DNA of 23,293 bases from a virus, in IMG/VR virus record IMGVR_UViG_3300021961_000655, positions 1 through 23,293 of that record. One strand, 5' to 3'. Below, piece after piece: positions 1 to 8,461 of this stretch. Position 1 is the first letter of the stretch. Every line of letters starts with the position of its first letter. The position numbers and the translations under genes are program-made. The notes under the pieces were generated by a model that saw only the letters and a list, made by a program, of their open reading frames with translations, was not told the DNA's origin and searched no databases.

Positions 1-2
1 AT

Positions 3-197
3 ATTTATGATTATTCTGCAGCAGCAGAGTATGAAATATCTCACAGTAACGTATCGGCTAATGCTACATTAAATATGGCTCAAGGGCCTGTGATATTAGA
101 AGAAAATGATATTTTACGAATTATGGCTAACTCTGCAAACGTAGTATCAGGAATGGTTTCTATATTAGAAATAAACAGATCGGATCAAAATGGCTAA
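3..197 (+). CDS. C-terminal end of a probable virion protein (partial)
   Basis: An open frame enters from the left edge and stops at a TAA at 195-197, giving the last 64 residues of a longer protein. The tail is rich in Ala, Asn, Ser and Val and ends in a beta-strand-like stretch (AQGPVILEENDILRIMANSA). This resembles the C-terminal end of phage tail or appendage proteins, but I recognise no named family. The stop overlaps the ATG of the next small gene (190), so the two are probably translationally coupled. The virion assignment rests on context: all genes downstream to 8661 look late or structural. The start and most of the protein lie outside the window. Confidence 0.6.
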   Translation: MYDYSAAAEYEISHSNVSANATLNMAQGPVILEENDILRIMANSANVVSGMVSILEINRSDQNG

Positions 198-321
198 AAA
201 AGCTAAAGGATTTGGTGTTAATACTTTTGTTAAAAGCAAAAGAAAAAAACGTCCTGGTAGACATAGTAAAAAACACAAAGGAAAGAAATATTCGGAGAGA
301 GGCCAGGGTTCTCCTTTTTAA
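190..321 (+). CDS. Small, very basic 43-aa protein with a KRPGRHSK motif
   Basis: This 43-residue protein begins at ATG 190, inside the end of the upstream gene, and stops at 319-321. About one third of it is Lys or Arg, with the core KKRPGRHSKKHKGKKY and a GQGSPF tail. There are no hydrophobic segments. From memory, short proteins with an RPGRH(S/A)K core and a GQG ending recur in the structural blocks of marine podoviruses; I know of no proven function. Strong basicity and the position next to virion genes would fit nucleic-acid binding or packing in the capsid, which is inference. There is no clear SD, so translation is probably coupled to the preceding gene. Confidence 0.7.
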   Translation: MAKKAKGFGVNTFVKSKRKKRPGRHSKKHKGKKYSERGQGSPF

Positions 322-348
322 GGTAGACAATTAAAACAAAAAACATTA

Positions 349-354
349 TATAAT
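349..354 (+). promoter_or_regulatory. Consensus -10 box abutting the start of the 359 gene
   Basis: A perfect TATAAT lies only 4 nt before the ATG at 359, with a weak -35 candidate (TAGACA at 324-329, spacing 19). Transcription from it would begin at or just inside the start codon, so an mRNA from this box would be leaderless. No SD precedes this ATG. In so AT-rich a sequence the box alone could be chance, but the same arrangement recurs at other operon heads in this window. Confidence 0.4.
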
Positions 355-358
355 ACGT

Positions 359-610
359 ATGACAGATGATATTAAAATAGAAGAACAATACATAAAAGGA
401 TATGAAATCGTAGATGGTAAGCAAATACCTATTATTCATTGTCCTACCAAAGTAACTGTAAAAAATAAAAAAACAGGAATCGTATATACTTCTGAGGAAG
501 AGGCTAAACAAGATATAGCTAATCCAAACACAGACACAACCGAAGAAGATATTCAAAAAGATTTAGCTGTTACTGTGGCTCATCTTAAATTATTTGGCGA
601 AACAAAATAG
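359..610 (+). CDS. Small acidic phage protein of unknown function (83 aa)
   Basis: A soluble 83-residue protein with an acidic middle (EEEAKQDI, then DTTEEDIQKDL) and the ending LKLFGETK. There are no membrane helices and no catalytic motif that I can see. It reads like a small hypothetical protein often found beside virion genes in marine phages, but I cannot assign a role. The ATG at 359 has no SD and sits just after a TATAAT box. The gene ends 3 nt before the glycosyltransferase gene at 614 and probably shares its transcript. Confidence 0.75.
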   Translation: MTDDIKIEEQYIKGYEIVDGKQIPIIHCPTKVTVKNKKTGIVYTSEEEAKQDIANPNTDTTEEDIQKDLAVTVAHLKLFGETK

Positions 611-613
611 AAC

Positions 614-1546
614 ATGGATCCATTAGGTGGAACGGAACTGCAGTACCAACTGTTGTATAAATACGTAGACAATGATCTATTACATGAGTTTCAAATAACC
701 ACCTCTGTACCAGAAAAAATACCTTTAGCAAAAGATAAAATTAATATCCTTTGGGAACAAAACTCTTACGATCAACCTAATATAGCTCCTTGGTTTAAAG
801 ACAAAACTAATCATGATAAATATGATTGGTACGTGTTTAATTCACATTGGTGCGTAGAAAAATATCGTATGATGTTTGATTTACCTTCTCACAAATGTAC
901 GGTTATTAAAAATGCTATTGATAGATTTCCAGGGAGAGCCGTATATCAAGAAGGGCAACCTTTAAAATTAATTTATACTTCTACTCCATGGAGAGGATTA
1001 AATGTATTGTTAGGTGCTATGCAATTAATTAAAGATCCTTTAATTACTTTAGATGTATATTCCTCTACTCAAGTATATGGAGATGCGTTTAAACAAAAGA
1101 ATGATGAACTATACCAACCCTTATATGATCAAGCAAAACAATTAAGTAATGTAGTATATAAAGGATATGCATCGAATAAAGAAATTATGGATAACCTATC
1201 TAACTATCATCTTTTTGCTTATCCTAATATTTGGGAAGAAACTTCTTGTATATCCGCTATAGAAGCATTAGGAGCAGGATTACATGGCATTGTAACTAAC
1301 TATGGAGCGCTTTATGAAACTTGTTCGGAATGGCCTACCTATGTTCAGTATAACAGAAATTATAAAAACTTAGCAGAATGTTTTGCGTATGCAATTGAAG
1401 GAATTGCTAAACAACTACATACGGAAGGAATGCAAAATTTATTAGCATCTCAACAATCCTTTTATGAAAAATTCTATCATTGGAAAAATAGAAAATATGA
1501 ATGGACAAACTTTTTAACAGGAGTAGTAAATGACCGAAAATCATGA
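614..1546 (+). CDS. GT-B glycosyltransferase (GT4/GT1-like)
   Basis: Predicted retaining glycosyltransferase that moves a sugar from a nucleotide-sugar donor to an unknown acceptor in the cytoplasm. The N-terminus carries the GGTE glycine loop (residues 5-8). YTSTPWRGL (121-129) fits the start of the C-terminal Rossmann domain, and the donor-site signature EETSCISAIEALGAG (208-222) has the two glutamates, E209 and E217, spaced as in GT4 enzymes. At 310 aa it is compact: the GGTE loop lies almost at residue 1, so the usual first beta strand is short or absent. It overlaps the next glycosyltransferase by 17 nt, which suggests coupled expression and possibly sequential action. Likely targets are virion proteins or host surface polysaccharide (inference). 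No SD is evident before ATG 614. Confidence 0.85.
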   Translation: MDPLGGTELQYQLLYKYVDNDLLHEFQITTSVPEKIPLAKDKINILWEQNSYDQPNIAPWFKDKTNHDKYDWYVFNSHWCVEKYRMMFDLPSHKCTVIKNAIDRFPGRAVYQEGQPLKLIYTSTPWRGLNVLLGAMQLIKDPLITLDVYSSTQVYGDAFKQKNDELYQPLYDQAKQLSNVVYKGYASNKEIMDNLSNYHLFAYPNIWEETSCISAIEALGAGLHGIVTNYGALYETCSEWPTYVQYNRNYKNLAECFAYAIEGIAKQLHTEGMQNLLASQQSFYEKFYHWKNRKYEWTNFLTGVVNDRKS

Positions 1547-2345
1547 ACCTATATGGTTTAACAACGAACAACGGCCAACGGAACAAAAAGGTTATTCTTT
1601 ATTTGTAGCAACACCTGTACATAGTGAAGTATCTATTCATTATGCACAATCTTTATTGGAATTACAAAAACATTGTTACAAGAAAGGGGTAAAAATCCAA
1701 TTTAATTTAATGAAATCCTCTTTGGTTACTCAAGGAAGAAACATGTGTGTAGCTGCTTTTTTAAAATCAAGTTGTTCTCATTTATTGTTTATTGATTCGG
1801 ATATATCTTTTAATGGAGGAGCTGCAGAAAGATTAGTAGCTTGTGACAAAGATGTAATCTCCATTCCTTATCCTTTGAAAGATATTAATTGGGATAAAGG
1901 ATTTGATAGAATTCAAAATGAAAAAATTAAATCCGTAAAAGATTTACGTAACAAAGCTTTTTACCGATATCCTTTTAAAGTAGAAAATAGTGATCAAATT
2001 AGAATTCAAAATGGTGTTATTGAAGTAACTCATTCTCCTACAGGGTTTATGTTGATAAAAAGAGAAGTTTTTACTAAATTGATAGAGGCTTATCCAGAAT
2101 TCCGAATTGATCAAGATCAAGTAATTAACGGTAAAAATGAAAGAATACCTCATATGTGGAATTTCTTTGATACAGAGTTTGACAAAGAAAAACACACTTA
2201 TTTAGGAGAAGACTTTGCTTTCTGTAAACGATGGAAAGACATAGGGGGTAAATGCCATGCTTGGATTATGGATTATATAACTCATGTAGGAGAACATCAG
2301 TATACAGGTCGTTTTGCTGATGAGTTGATACTACCTGATAAATAA
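1530..2345 (+). CDS. GT-A fold glycosyltransferase (GT2-like)
   Basis: Predicted metal-dependent GT-A glycosyltransferase of 271 aa. After a variable N-terminus, residues 21-33 (SLFVATPVHSE) form the nucleotide-binding strand and turn. SSLVTQGRN (63-71) is followed by FIDSDISF, whose D89-S-D91 is the DxD metal and nucleotide-sugar site. GEDFAFCKRW near residue 230 supplies the usual late acidic residues (ED) of the active site. There is no transmembrane segment, so it should be soluble. It starts inside the end of the upstream GT-B gene. The pair sits among virion genes and may decorate a virion protein or alter host surface sugars; the acceptor cannot be read from the sequence. Confidence 0.85.
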   Translation: MTENHEPIWFNNEQRPTEQKGYSLFVATPVHSEVSIHYAQSLLELQKHCYKKGVKIQFNLMKSSLVTQGRNMCVAAFLKSSCSHLLFIDSDISFNGGAAERLVACDKDVISIPYPLKDINWDKGFDRIQNEKIKSVKDLRNKAFYRYPFKVENSDQIRIQNGVIEVTHSPTGFMLIKREVFTKLIEAYPEFRIDQDQVINGKNERIPHMWNFFDTEFDKEKHTYLGEDFAFCKRWKDIGGKCHAWIMDYITHVGEHQYTGRFADELILPDK

Positions 2346-2376
2346 GATAAAATCACATAAATAGGTATTTAAATTT

Positions 2377-3663
2377 ATGGATCCATTAACACTATTAGCC
2401 ATCTTTGGCACCAATTTTTTAATGAGCAAGGCACAAGGTGCCAAAACAAAGGATGCTTTAAAAGGCTCTTTGTTAAATACTGCTGTATCTTCTTTTATGC
2501 CAGGTGGTAATTCAGGACAAATTTTTGGTAATGAGGCTATGAAAGCTGGTTTAACACAAGCTTCTAATCAATTTGCTAATCAGTCTTTATCTCAAATATT
2601 AAAAGATAGAGCAAAAGATTTTGCAGCACAAAAAGTAGCTACAAATGTATTAGGAATGAAATCTGGAGAAGCTAGCTTACTTTCTAATTTAACAGGAAAT
2701 TTTGGAATGGGAGATGCTTTTGCACAAGGTGTTAGTCCTGTGGATGAGGCTATGCGATCTAAAGGAGCAACTTCTATATCAGACTTTATTAGAAAATCAC
2801 AAGAAGCGGGAAGAGGTTTATATGATCCAAGGGAAACAGAAGGTGGAGCAGTTGATGTTGCTTCTATTTTAGAAAAAGCTTTTGGTGGAGATCAAGAAGG
2901 TGGAGGAATTGATGTTGCTTCTATTCTTAAAGACGCTAATGTAAAAGACCCAGGAACAGGTAATGGTATATCAGATCTACTTTCAAAAGCTGGTGGAGTA
3001 ATTAAAGAATCGGTTCAAAAAGATGGTAAGTACGATATGGATAAAATAGTTAAAGGAGCAACTGTGTTTGGTCTTCCTTTATTACTATATGCAACAGGTG
3101 CATTTGAACCAAAACCTGTAACAAGCTACATGCCAACTTATAATGTAAATTATCCTAAATTAAGAGAAGCAAGGGGACCAATGAAACGAATTGATCCAGC
3201 TACAGGTAAAGAAGTAGAAGTAGCGCAAGTAGCAAGTCCAGAAGAACTATATGGATCGTCTGGTGAAAGTCCTTACGCATGGTCAGAAAAAACATTCTAT
3301 CCAAAAAAATATAACACAGGCGGACTAGCAGAATTACAAAAATTTAATGAAGGTGGAGTAAGTTATCTACCTACCAAAAATACTCATGACGAAGACGATA
3401 TGGAAAATTACATGAGAGTAAATGGACATATAGAAGATCATAATGGTGATAAAGACGAAGATACAGTATTAGCACAATTAGCGGATGGAGAATTTGTAAC
3501 TAGAACAGATGGTGTTTTAGGAGCAGGCATTATCGCTGGGGCTAATCCTAAAAATATTAATGACATGAGAAAAAAAGGTGCTAAATTTTTTTACGAACAA
3601 CAAAAAAGGTTTAAAAGAGTATTTGATTTAATCAATGCCAACAGAGCTAGTACAGTTTCGTAA
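2377..3663 (+). CDS. Virion structural protein with D-T-V-x-A-x-L-x-x-GEF motif
   Basis: A 428-residue Gly/Ala-rich protein. Near residues 360-375 it carries DTVLAQLADGEFV, a form of the DTVxAxLxxGEFV motif common in phage tail and other virion proteins, followed by GVLGAGIIAGA and KGAKFFYEQQKRFKRVF. These last segments also recur, in my memory, in structural proteins of marine podoviruses. The N-terminus is mildly hydrophobic (LTLLAIFGTNFLM) and a second hydrophobic stretch (VFGLPLLLYATGA) lies near residue 235. A duplicated segment at about residues 155-183 repeats VDVASIL / IDVASIL. Its exact place in the virion is unknown. The gene overlaps the next one by 29 nt. There is no good SD, and a self-complementary stretch lies just after the start. 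Confidence 0.75.
   Translation: MDPLTLLAIFGTNFLMSKAQGAKTKDALKGSLLNTAVSSFMPGGNSGQIFGNEAMKAGLTQASNQFANQSLSQILKDRAKDFAAQKVATNVLGMKSGEASLLSNLTGNFGMGDAFAQGVSPVDEAMRSKGATSISDFIRKSQEAGRGLYDPRETEGGAVDVASILEKAFGGDQEGGGIDVASILKDANVKDPGTGNGISDLLSKAGGVIKESVQKDGKYDMDKIVKGATVFGLPLLLYATGAFEPKPVTSYMPTYNVNYPKLREARGPMKRIDPATGKEVEVAQVASPEELYGSSGESPYAWSEKTFYPKKYNTGGLAELQKFNEGGVSYLPTKNTHDEDDMENYMRVNGHIEDHNGDKDEDTVLAQLADGEFVTRTDGVLGAGIIAGANPKNINDMRKKGAKFFYEQQKRFKRVFDLINANRASTVS
2839..2925 (+). repeat. Direct repeat inside the 428-aa structural gene
   Basis: Two 30-nt copies, 2839-2868 and 2896-2925, differ at two positions and are 57 nt apart, an exact 19-codon period. They encode EGGAVDVASI and EGGGIDVASI. The in-frame period points to a small duplication within the protein. 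Confidence 0.8.
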
Positions 3664-4051
3664 AGAAGAAATTGAAAAAGTATGGCCTCTAGCACACGCA
3701 TTAGTGCAAAAGGCTTGTGAAACAAATGGAGGTTATAATGCAGAACATATACTCGAATATCTTAAAGAAGGTAGCATGCAATTATGGATGGCTATTGAAT
3801 CTGAAAGTAATAAAGTTATTTGCGTATGTGTTACCGAAATTAGGAAGTATCCTAATTTTAAAGTTTGCGACTTACGGATTACGACTGGTGAACAGTTTGA
3901 ACGTTGGTATAACTTCATGGATCAAATATGCGAATGGGCTAAATCAAACGGCTGTAGAAAGATGGAGATCTTTGCAAGACCAGGATGGGAACGTATACTT
4001 AAATCAAAAGGATTTAAAAAAACACACGTACAAATTGAAAGAAACTTATGA
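3635..4051 (+). CDS. GNAT-like acetyltransferase-fold protein
   Basis: A 138-aa protein that resembles the GNAT-like proteins found in the structural blocks of podoviruses. The segments LWMAIESESNKVICVCVTEI (about 50-70) and CRKMEIFARPGWERILKSKGFKK (about 110-132) match the beta4 strand and the C-terminal arm of a GNAT fold. The acetyl-CoA pyrophosphate loop (Q/RxxGxG/A) is not recognisable, so enzyme activity is doubtful; a structural or internal-virion role is as likely. It starts 29 nt inside the upstream gene and its stop overlaps the next ATG (ATGA, 4048-4051), so it is translated as part of a tightly coupled virion operon. Confidence 0.7.
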   Translation: MPTELVQFRKEEIEKVWPLAHALVQKACETNGGYNAEHILEYLKEGSMQLWMAIESESNKVICVCVTEIRKYPNFKVCDLRITTGEQFERWYNFMDQICEWAKSNGCRKMEIFARPGWERILKSKGFKKTHVQIERNL

Positions 4052-5220
4052 ATATTAATAGATTAAAAAAAGAAATTTTAAATCATTTTCCTACTAAAGA
4101 CAAAGTAGAATTATTTAAATGTTTATATCAAGACATTACTGGTAAAGGACATCAAGAAGATATTCACTTAGCACATATTAATGAGTTTGAAAGAAAACTA
4201 TTACTTATGCATGGTGGTAATGGAACTGTATTAGAAGAAACAGGATTACCACAATACTTTGGTGGCGGAGGTGGAGGTTCAGCTCCTTCTACTCAAACTC
4301 AATTTGTTAGAGAAGCTCCAGGTATTGAAGAAAGAAAATTAGAGTTAATGGACTTAGCTAGAAGTCTAACTCAAACTCCAGAGAGATTACCAGCTATACA
4401 AGTTGCTCCGTTAAGTACTTTAGAACAACAGGGTATAACAGCCGCTGGGACGACTGGTATTGGTGCACCTGCTGTGCAATCAGGACTTGCTTCTCTTCAA
4501 GGAGCGCAAACAGCCGCTGGTCAAGCTACTGGATTAGCTAATCTTTATGGAGCAGGTGCTGTGCAAGCTGCAGCAACCGATCCTACTTCCGCACAGTTTC
4601 AAAATTATTTTAATCCTTATCAACAGTACATTACAGATGAGATTAACAGACAATCACAAATGCAACAAAATCAAATTGCACAACAAGCTGTTCAATCTGG
4701 TGCTTTTGGTGGTGGAAGAGAAGGAGTGCAAAGAGCAGAACTTGGAGGACGAACATTATCTGCTATCGGACAAGCACAAGGCACTGCATTTGAAAATGCA
4801 TTAAGAGGCTTTCAACAAAATCAAGCTTTGCAAGCACAGACAGGATTACAAGCAGGTCAACTTGGATTACAAGGAGGACAATTACAAGCACAAACAGGAG
4901 TACAGGCAGCTCAAACTGCAGGTCAACTTGGAACTACACAACAAGCTATGGCTCAAGGAGATATTAATCAATTAATGGCGGCAGGAGGTTTACAAAGACA
5001 ACTTGCACAACAAGGATTGGAAGCTGCAAGACAATCTACCTTACAGCAACAATATGAACCTTATCAAAGATTAGAATACTTAAAAAATATTTATGCTGCA
5101 GGTCCTACTTCTCAATCTGGAATTACTGCGACTACTACACCTACTTCTAGTCCATTAGCACAATCTATTGGAACAGGATTGGGTGCGTATGCTGCATACA
5201 GTGGAGTGTCAGGTAAATAA
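4048..5220 (+). CDS. Gln/Ala-rich internal or structural virion protein
   Basis: A 390-aa protein in two parts. Residues 1-67 form a charged helical domain ending in HGGNGTVLEETGLPQYF, similar to an N-terminal module I remember in other marine phage virion proteins. After a run of six glycines (72-77), the rest is dominated by Gln, Ala and Gly. About residues 260-300 contain a degenerate repeat of units such as LQAQTGLQAGQLGLQGGQ, suggestive of a helical or fibrous rod. GAFGGGREGVQRAELGGRTL lies before the repeat. There is no membrane segment. Context (between a GNAT-like protein and ejection-type proteins) and composition suggest an internal or tail-associated virion protein; the precise role is unknown. 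Its TAA overlaps the next ATG by 1 nt. Confidence 0.75.
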   Translation: MNINRLKKEILNHFPTKDKVELFKCLYQDITGKGHQEDIHLAHINEFERKLLLMHGGNGTVLEETGLPQYFGGGGGGSAPSTQTQFVREAPGIEERKLELMDLARSLTQTPERLPAIQVAPLSTLEQQGITAAGTTGIGAPAVQSGLASLQGAQTAAGQATGLANLYGAGAVQAAATDPTSAQFQNYFNPYQQYITDEINRQSQMQQNQIAQQAVQSGAFGGGREGVQRAELGGRTLSAIGQAQGTAFENALRGFQQNQALQAQTGLQAGQLGLQGGQLQAQTGVQAAQTAGQLGTTQQAMAQGDINQLMAAGGLQRQLAQQGLEAARQSTLQQQYEPYQRLEYLKNIYAAGPTSQSGITATTTPTSSPLAQSIGTGLGAYAAYSGVSGK

Positions 5221-6149
5221 TGGACAAAGTATTAAGCAGACCTCTTTTTAGAAATAAGTATTTGGCAGAGCAAAAAGCTATGTCTACTACCAAAGGTGGA
5301 CTTGCTGTATTAAAACTACAAGAAGGTGGATTAAGTGTAGGAGAACGAAGAGCTATTAAACTACAGCCATTTGTATCTGCTTTAATGGGAGCACAGATCC
5401 AACCTGGTGAAGGTGAAGGAAGTGCTTTAGCAAAAGCATTTGGAGCAGGTTTTCAAAAATATCCTGAAGCTTTAAAAACTATAGCTGCTATTGATAAAGC
5501 AGAAGCGGAAAAGCTTGCTAACTCTCCAGCTGCTAAGGCGGCTAAAGCAAAAGCAGATTTAGAAAAAGAATTTAGAACTATTTATACCGGCAATAAAGTC
5601 GTTAAAGAATTTAATGATGCAAACGGTAAAATTAAAAGTATTGTTCAAGCATCTAAGGGTAAAACAGGTGCTAGTGACATAGCTCTTGTGTTTAACTATA
5701 TGAAATTACTAGACCCTACTTCAGTTGTTAGAGAAGGAGAATTTGCTACTGCTAAGAACGCACCTGGTGTACCTTCGGCTATAAGAGGTACCTTTAATTA
5801 TCTAAGGGGTGGAGGTATTTTAGATGAACAAGCTAGAATGCAAATGGTTAAAGAAGCAGTTAAACAGTTAGCTCCTTATCAAACCAATATAGATAATTTT
5901 AGAACTTCTATTGAAGAAAGCGAAGTTATTAAATCTAATCAAATTAACACTAATAATCTTTTTATTGATACAGATAATAGAAGAGTTCCAATTAAAGCTG
6001 GATACAAACAATTCAAGCTACCTAAAGGAAGTTTGTTATTCGACTATAAACAACAAACTACTGTTACACCTAATGGTAACAAAATAATAAAAGATACTTA
6101 TGTCTATAAATTACCAGATGGAAGATTTTTAGAAATTAAGGAGGATTAA
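5220..6149 (+). CDS. Probable internal virion / injection protein (309 aa)
   Basis: The central segment SDIALVFNYMKLLDPTSVVR (about residues 160-179), followed by EGEFATA, is a strongly conserved phage motif seen in virion proteins linked to DNA injection in several podoviruses. Around it lie an Ala/Lys-rich helical stretch (AAKAAKAKADLEKEF) and a C-terminal beta-rich domain (QFKLPKGSLLFDY, YVYKLPDGRFLEI). The N-terminal LAVLKLQEGGLSVGERRA is typical of low-complexity phage structural proteins. No enzyme motif is visible. It is joined to both neighbours by 1-nt TAATG overlaps, and the strong SD for the downstream gene (AGGAGG, 6139-6144) lies in its last codons. Confidence 0.7.
   Translation: MDKVLSRPLFRNKYLAEQKAMSTTKGGLAVLKLQEGGLSVGERRAIKLQPFVSALMGAQIQPGEGEGSALAKAFGAGFQKYPEALKTIAAIDKAEAEKLANSPAAKAAKAKADLEKEFRTIYTGNKVVKEFNDANGKIKSIVQASKGKTGASDIALVFNYMKLLDPTSVVREGEFATAKNAPGVPSAIRGTFNYLRGGGILDEQARMQMVKEAVKQLAPYQTNIDNFRTSIEESEVIKSNQINTNNLFIDTDNRRVPIKAGYKQFKLPKGSLLFDYKQQTTVTPNGNKIIKDTYVYKLPDGRFLEIKED
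6139..6144 (+). promoter_or_regulatory. Strong Shine-Dalgarno for the 770-aa virion gene
   Basis: AGGAGG lies 4 nt before ATG 6149, inside the last codons of the upstream gene. It fixes the start of the 770-aa gene and shows that this phage uses SD-led starts within operons. Confidence 0.85.
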
Positions 6150-8461
6150 TGGCTCAAATTAAAATATATGAACCATCAGAATATTTTAATACCTTAAAAC
6201 AAGGTGACGTTGATACAGGTGAAGGTTCTTTACCTGAAGCTCCACTTAAAATAAGATTTTTAGTAGAAGGAGCACCTAATAGAGAATCTAAATTAGCAAC
6301 CTTAAAAAAATTTTATACAGATGTTCAAGAAATCGAAGATGGTAATTATATCTTAACTGATGCTAAAGGTAAGAAACATATTTTTGATGATAGAGAAAAA
6401 ACTAATTTTGCAGATTTTATTGATGCATCTAAAGAAATAACAGAAGCTTTAGCATCTACAGCAGGAGCCATTGGAGGATCTATGATTGCACCAGGAGCGG
6501 GTACGATAGTAGGATCTGGAGCAGGTATGGCGGCAGGAGCAGAAGCATTTGAAAGAGTGGCTCAAATGTTTGGTACAGAAATTTTACGAACTCCAGAAGA
6601 GTATGCTAGACAAAGAGCAACCGATGTTGCTTTTGGTTCGGTGGGTCAAGCAGTAGCTCCTATGATATTTAAAACACTTAAATACGGTATTACTGGAGGA
6701 AAAGAGGCTATTGCAAAAGCAGGTCAAAGATTAGAGGCTTTTGTTAATGCAGGAGTGCAACCTAGTTTAGGTCAAGTTACAACAAACAGAGGAATTCAAA
6801 CCATTGAATTAGCTTTGGGAAATATACCAGGATCTTCTGGAAAGATTGCACAATTTGCCCAAAAGGCTCAAGATGATTTTGGAAAATCAGTAGTTAACTT
6901 ATCAAAAAAAATCTTAGCTGGCGAAGGTGCTACTTTAGATGATATAGCTAAACAAGCTATTCCAGATGAAACTATTGCTGGTCAAGTTATTCAAAAAGGT
7001 ATTTCTGATAAAGGTATGTTAAATGGAGTTAACTCCATGGATAGTTGGACAGGAAGATTTAAATCTGTAACAGGATTATTGTTTAATAAAGTAGATGAGT
7101 ACGTTCCTCCTAAATCTTTATTTAATATTTCTAATACACAAAACATGTTATTAGATTTAAATAAACCAATAGCAGGAGCTCCTACAGTAACTAAACTTTT
7201 AGAAAATCCTTTCATAGCGGATGTATTTGAAGGAGTATTAAAAGACTCCTCTAAGTTAGCAACCAAAGATGGAGTAGGTAGACTATCTTATGAAGCTTTA
7301 AAAACTATGAGAAGTAGAATTGGAGATAGATTATCTGATGCTACTTTAATAGGTAATACTGAAAAAGGACAATTAAAACAATTGTATGCAGCACTTACAA
7401 GAGATATTGAAGCTGGTGTATTAAACACAGGCGGTCCTAAAGCAGTTAATGCATTACAAAGAGCAAATGCAACTTATGAAAAAGGTTTACAAAAATTAGA
7501 TGATTTTTTACAACCTATATATAATAAAGCAGATCCAGATAACATTGTGAAAAGTTTAATGGGATCTTCAACGGAAGGTGCTACAAGGATTGCTGCGGTT
7601 AAATCTTCTCTTACTGCTCCACAATATAAAGTTTTATTATCTACTATCTTAGATAAAATGGGAAGAATTTCTGCAGGTCAAGGATTAGCAGAAGGAGTAG
7701 AGCAGACAGGTAGATTTTCAACAGAAGTATTTTTAACCAATTGGAATAAATTATCTCCTGCAGCTAAAAAAGTTTTATTTAATGGTAAAGGTTTCGGTCC
7801 TGGAATGATTAAAGATTTAGATGCTTTAACTAAAGTAAGTTCTATTATCAGAGAAAGTGGTAAAACATTTAAAAACCCATCTGGTACTGCAGATAGACTA
7901 GCAGGTGTTGGTTTAGTAATTGGAGGAGGTGCAGGAGTAGTAACTGGTAATCCAATGTTCTTAGCAGCTCTACCTATGGTTATGGGGGCGGCTAATTTAA
8001 CAGCTAGATTAATGACTAATCCTAAATTTGTTAAATGGGCAGCTGAAGCTACTAAAATAGCAGGTAATAAAGGATATCAAGGAATAGCAGAACATTTAAC
8101 TAAATTAGGAGTTATTGCGGCTAACTCATCTCCAGAAGAAAGACAATATTTATATGAGTACATGGACACTATAGCTAAATCTGGAAACGCTAATGCTGCA
8201 TTAGTCACGGAAGAAGATAAAATGTCTATTAAACCTACTAGAGGTGGTGGAGAACAAATTACTACGGAACAACAAATTAACGTACCTACTTTAGATAGAT
8301 CTATTTTACCTGGTGCATCTACAGGAGCTTCCATGGCACCTAGTACAATGCCCACGGCTCAGGGAGCTGGTGGAATAGCTTCTTTAGCAGCTAACCCTCA
8401 AACCTATCAAGCACTGTTTCCTGGTGATACATTAGGTGCAGTAATAGCAGGTAGACGATAA
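6149..8461 (+). CDS. Large internal virion / DNA-ejection-type protein (770 aa)
   Basis: A large late protein. Residues about 36-75 (FLVEGAPNRESKLATLKKFY, then NYILTD) match a module I recall at the N-terminus of big podovirus virion proteins thought to enter the cell with DNA. Next come Ala/Gly-rich hydrophobic stretches, about 97-130 (TAGAIGGSMIAPGAGTIVGS), and a second near 585-615 (GVGLVIGGGAGVVTGNPMF), both able to interact with membranes. The middle is long and helical (SYEALKTMRSRIGDRLSDA is typical). No lysozyme or transglycosylase active site is visible. Position and size match the largest ejection protein of T7-like phages, but this is inference, not sequence identity. It starts after the AGGAGG at 6139 and its stop overlaps the next ATG at 8461. 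Confidence 0.7.
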   Translation: MAQIKIYEPSEYFNTLKQGDVDTGEGSLPEAPLKIRFLVEGAPNRESKLATLKKFYTDVQEIEDGNYILTDAKGKKHIFDDREKTNFADFIDASKEITEALASTAGAIGGSMIAPGAGTIVGSGAGMAAGAEAFERVAQMFGTEILRTPEEYARQRATDVAFGSVGQAVAPMIFKTLKYGITGGKEAIAKAGQRLEAFVNAGVQPSLGQVTTNRGIQTIELALGNIPGSSGKIAQFAQKAQDDFGKSVVNLSKKILAGEGATLDDIAKQAIPDETIAGQVIQKGISDKGMLNGVNSMDSWTGRFKSVTGLLFNKVDEYVPPKSLFNISNTQNMLLDLNKPIAGAPTVTKLLENPFIADVFEGVLKDSSKLATKDGVGRLSYEALKTMRSRIGDRLSDATLIGNTEKGQLKQLYAALTRDIEAGVLNTGGPKAVNALQRANATYEKGLQKLDDFLQPIYNKADPDNIVKSLMGSSTEGATRIAAVKSSLTAPQYKVLLSTILDKMGRISAGQGLAEGVEQTGRFSTEVFLTNWNKLSPAAKKVLFNGKGFGPGMIKDLDALTKVSSIIRESGKTFKNPSGTADRLAGVGLVIGGGAGVVTGNPMFLAALPMVMGAANLTARLMTNPKFVKWAAEATKIAGNKGYQGIAEHLTKLGVIAANSSPEERQYLYEYMDTIAKSGNANAALVTEEDKMSIKPTRGGGEQITTEQQINVPTLDRSILPGASTGASMAPSTMPTAQGAGGIASLAANPQTYQALFPGDTLGAVIAGRR

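Noticed and set aside
230-556. Minus-strand frame of 108 aa opposite the basic and acidic small genes
   Set aside because: Composition is Phe/Tyr/Ile-rich, typical of the antisense of Lys/Asn-rich coding sequence, and two credible plus-strand genes cover it.
3400-3480. EF-hand-like acidic loop (DHNGDKDED) in the 428-aa protein
   Set aside because: The surrounding residues match the common phage DTVxAxLxxGEFV region rather than a helix-loop-helix calcium site.
3717-4058. 113-aa plus-strand frame within the GNAT-like gene
   Set aside because: It is a shifted reading of the GNAT-like gene, which has better overlaps with its neighbours and recognisable family character.
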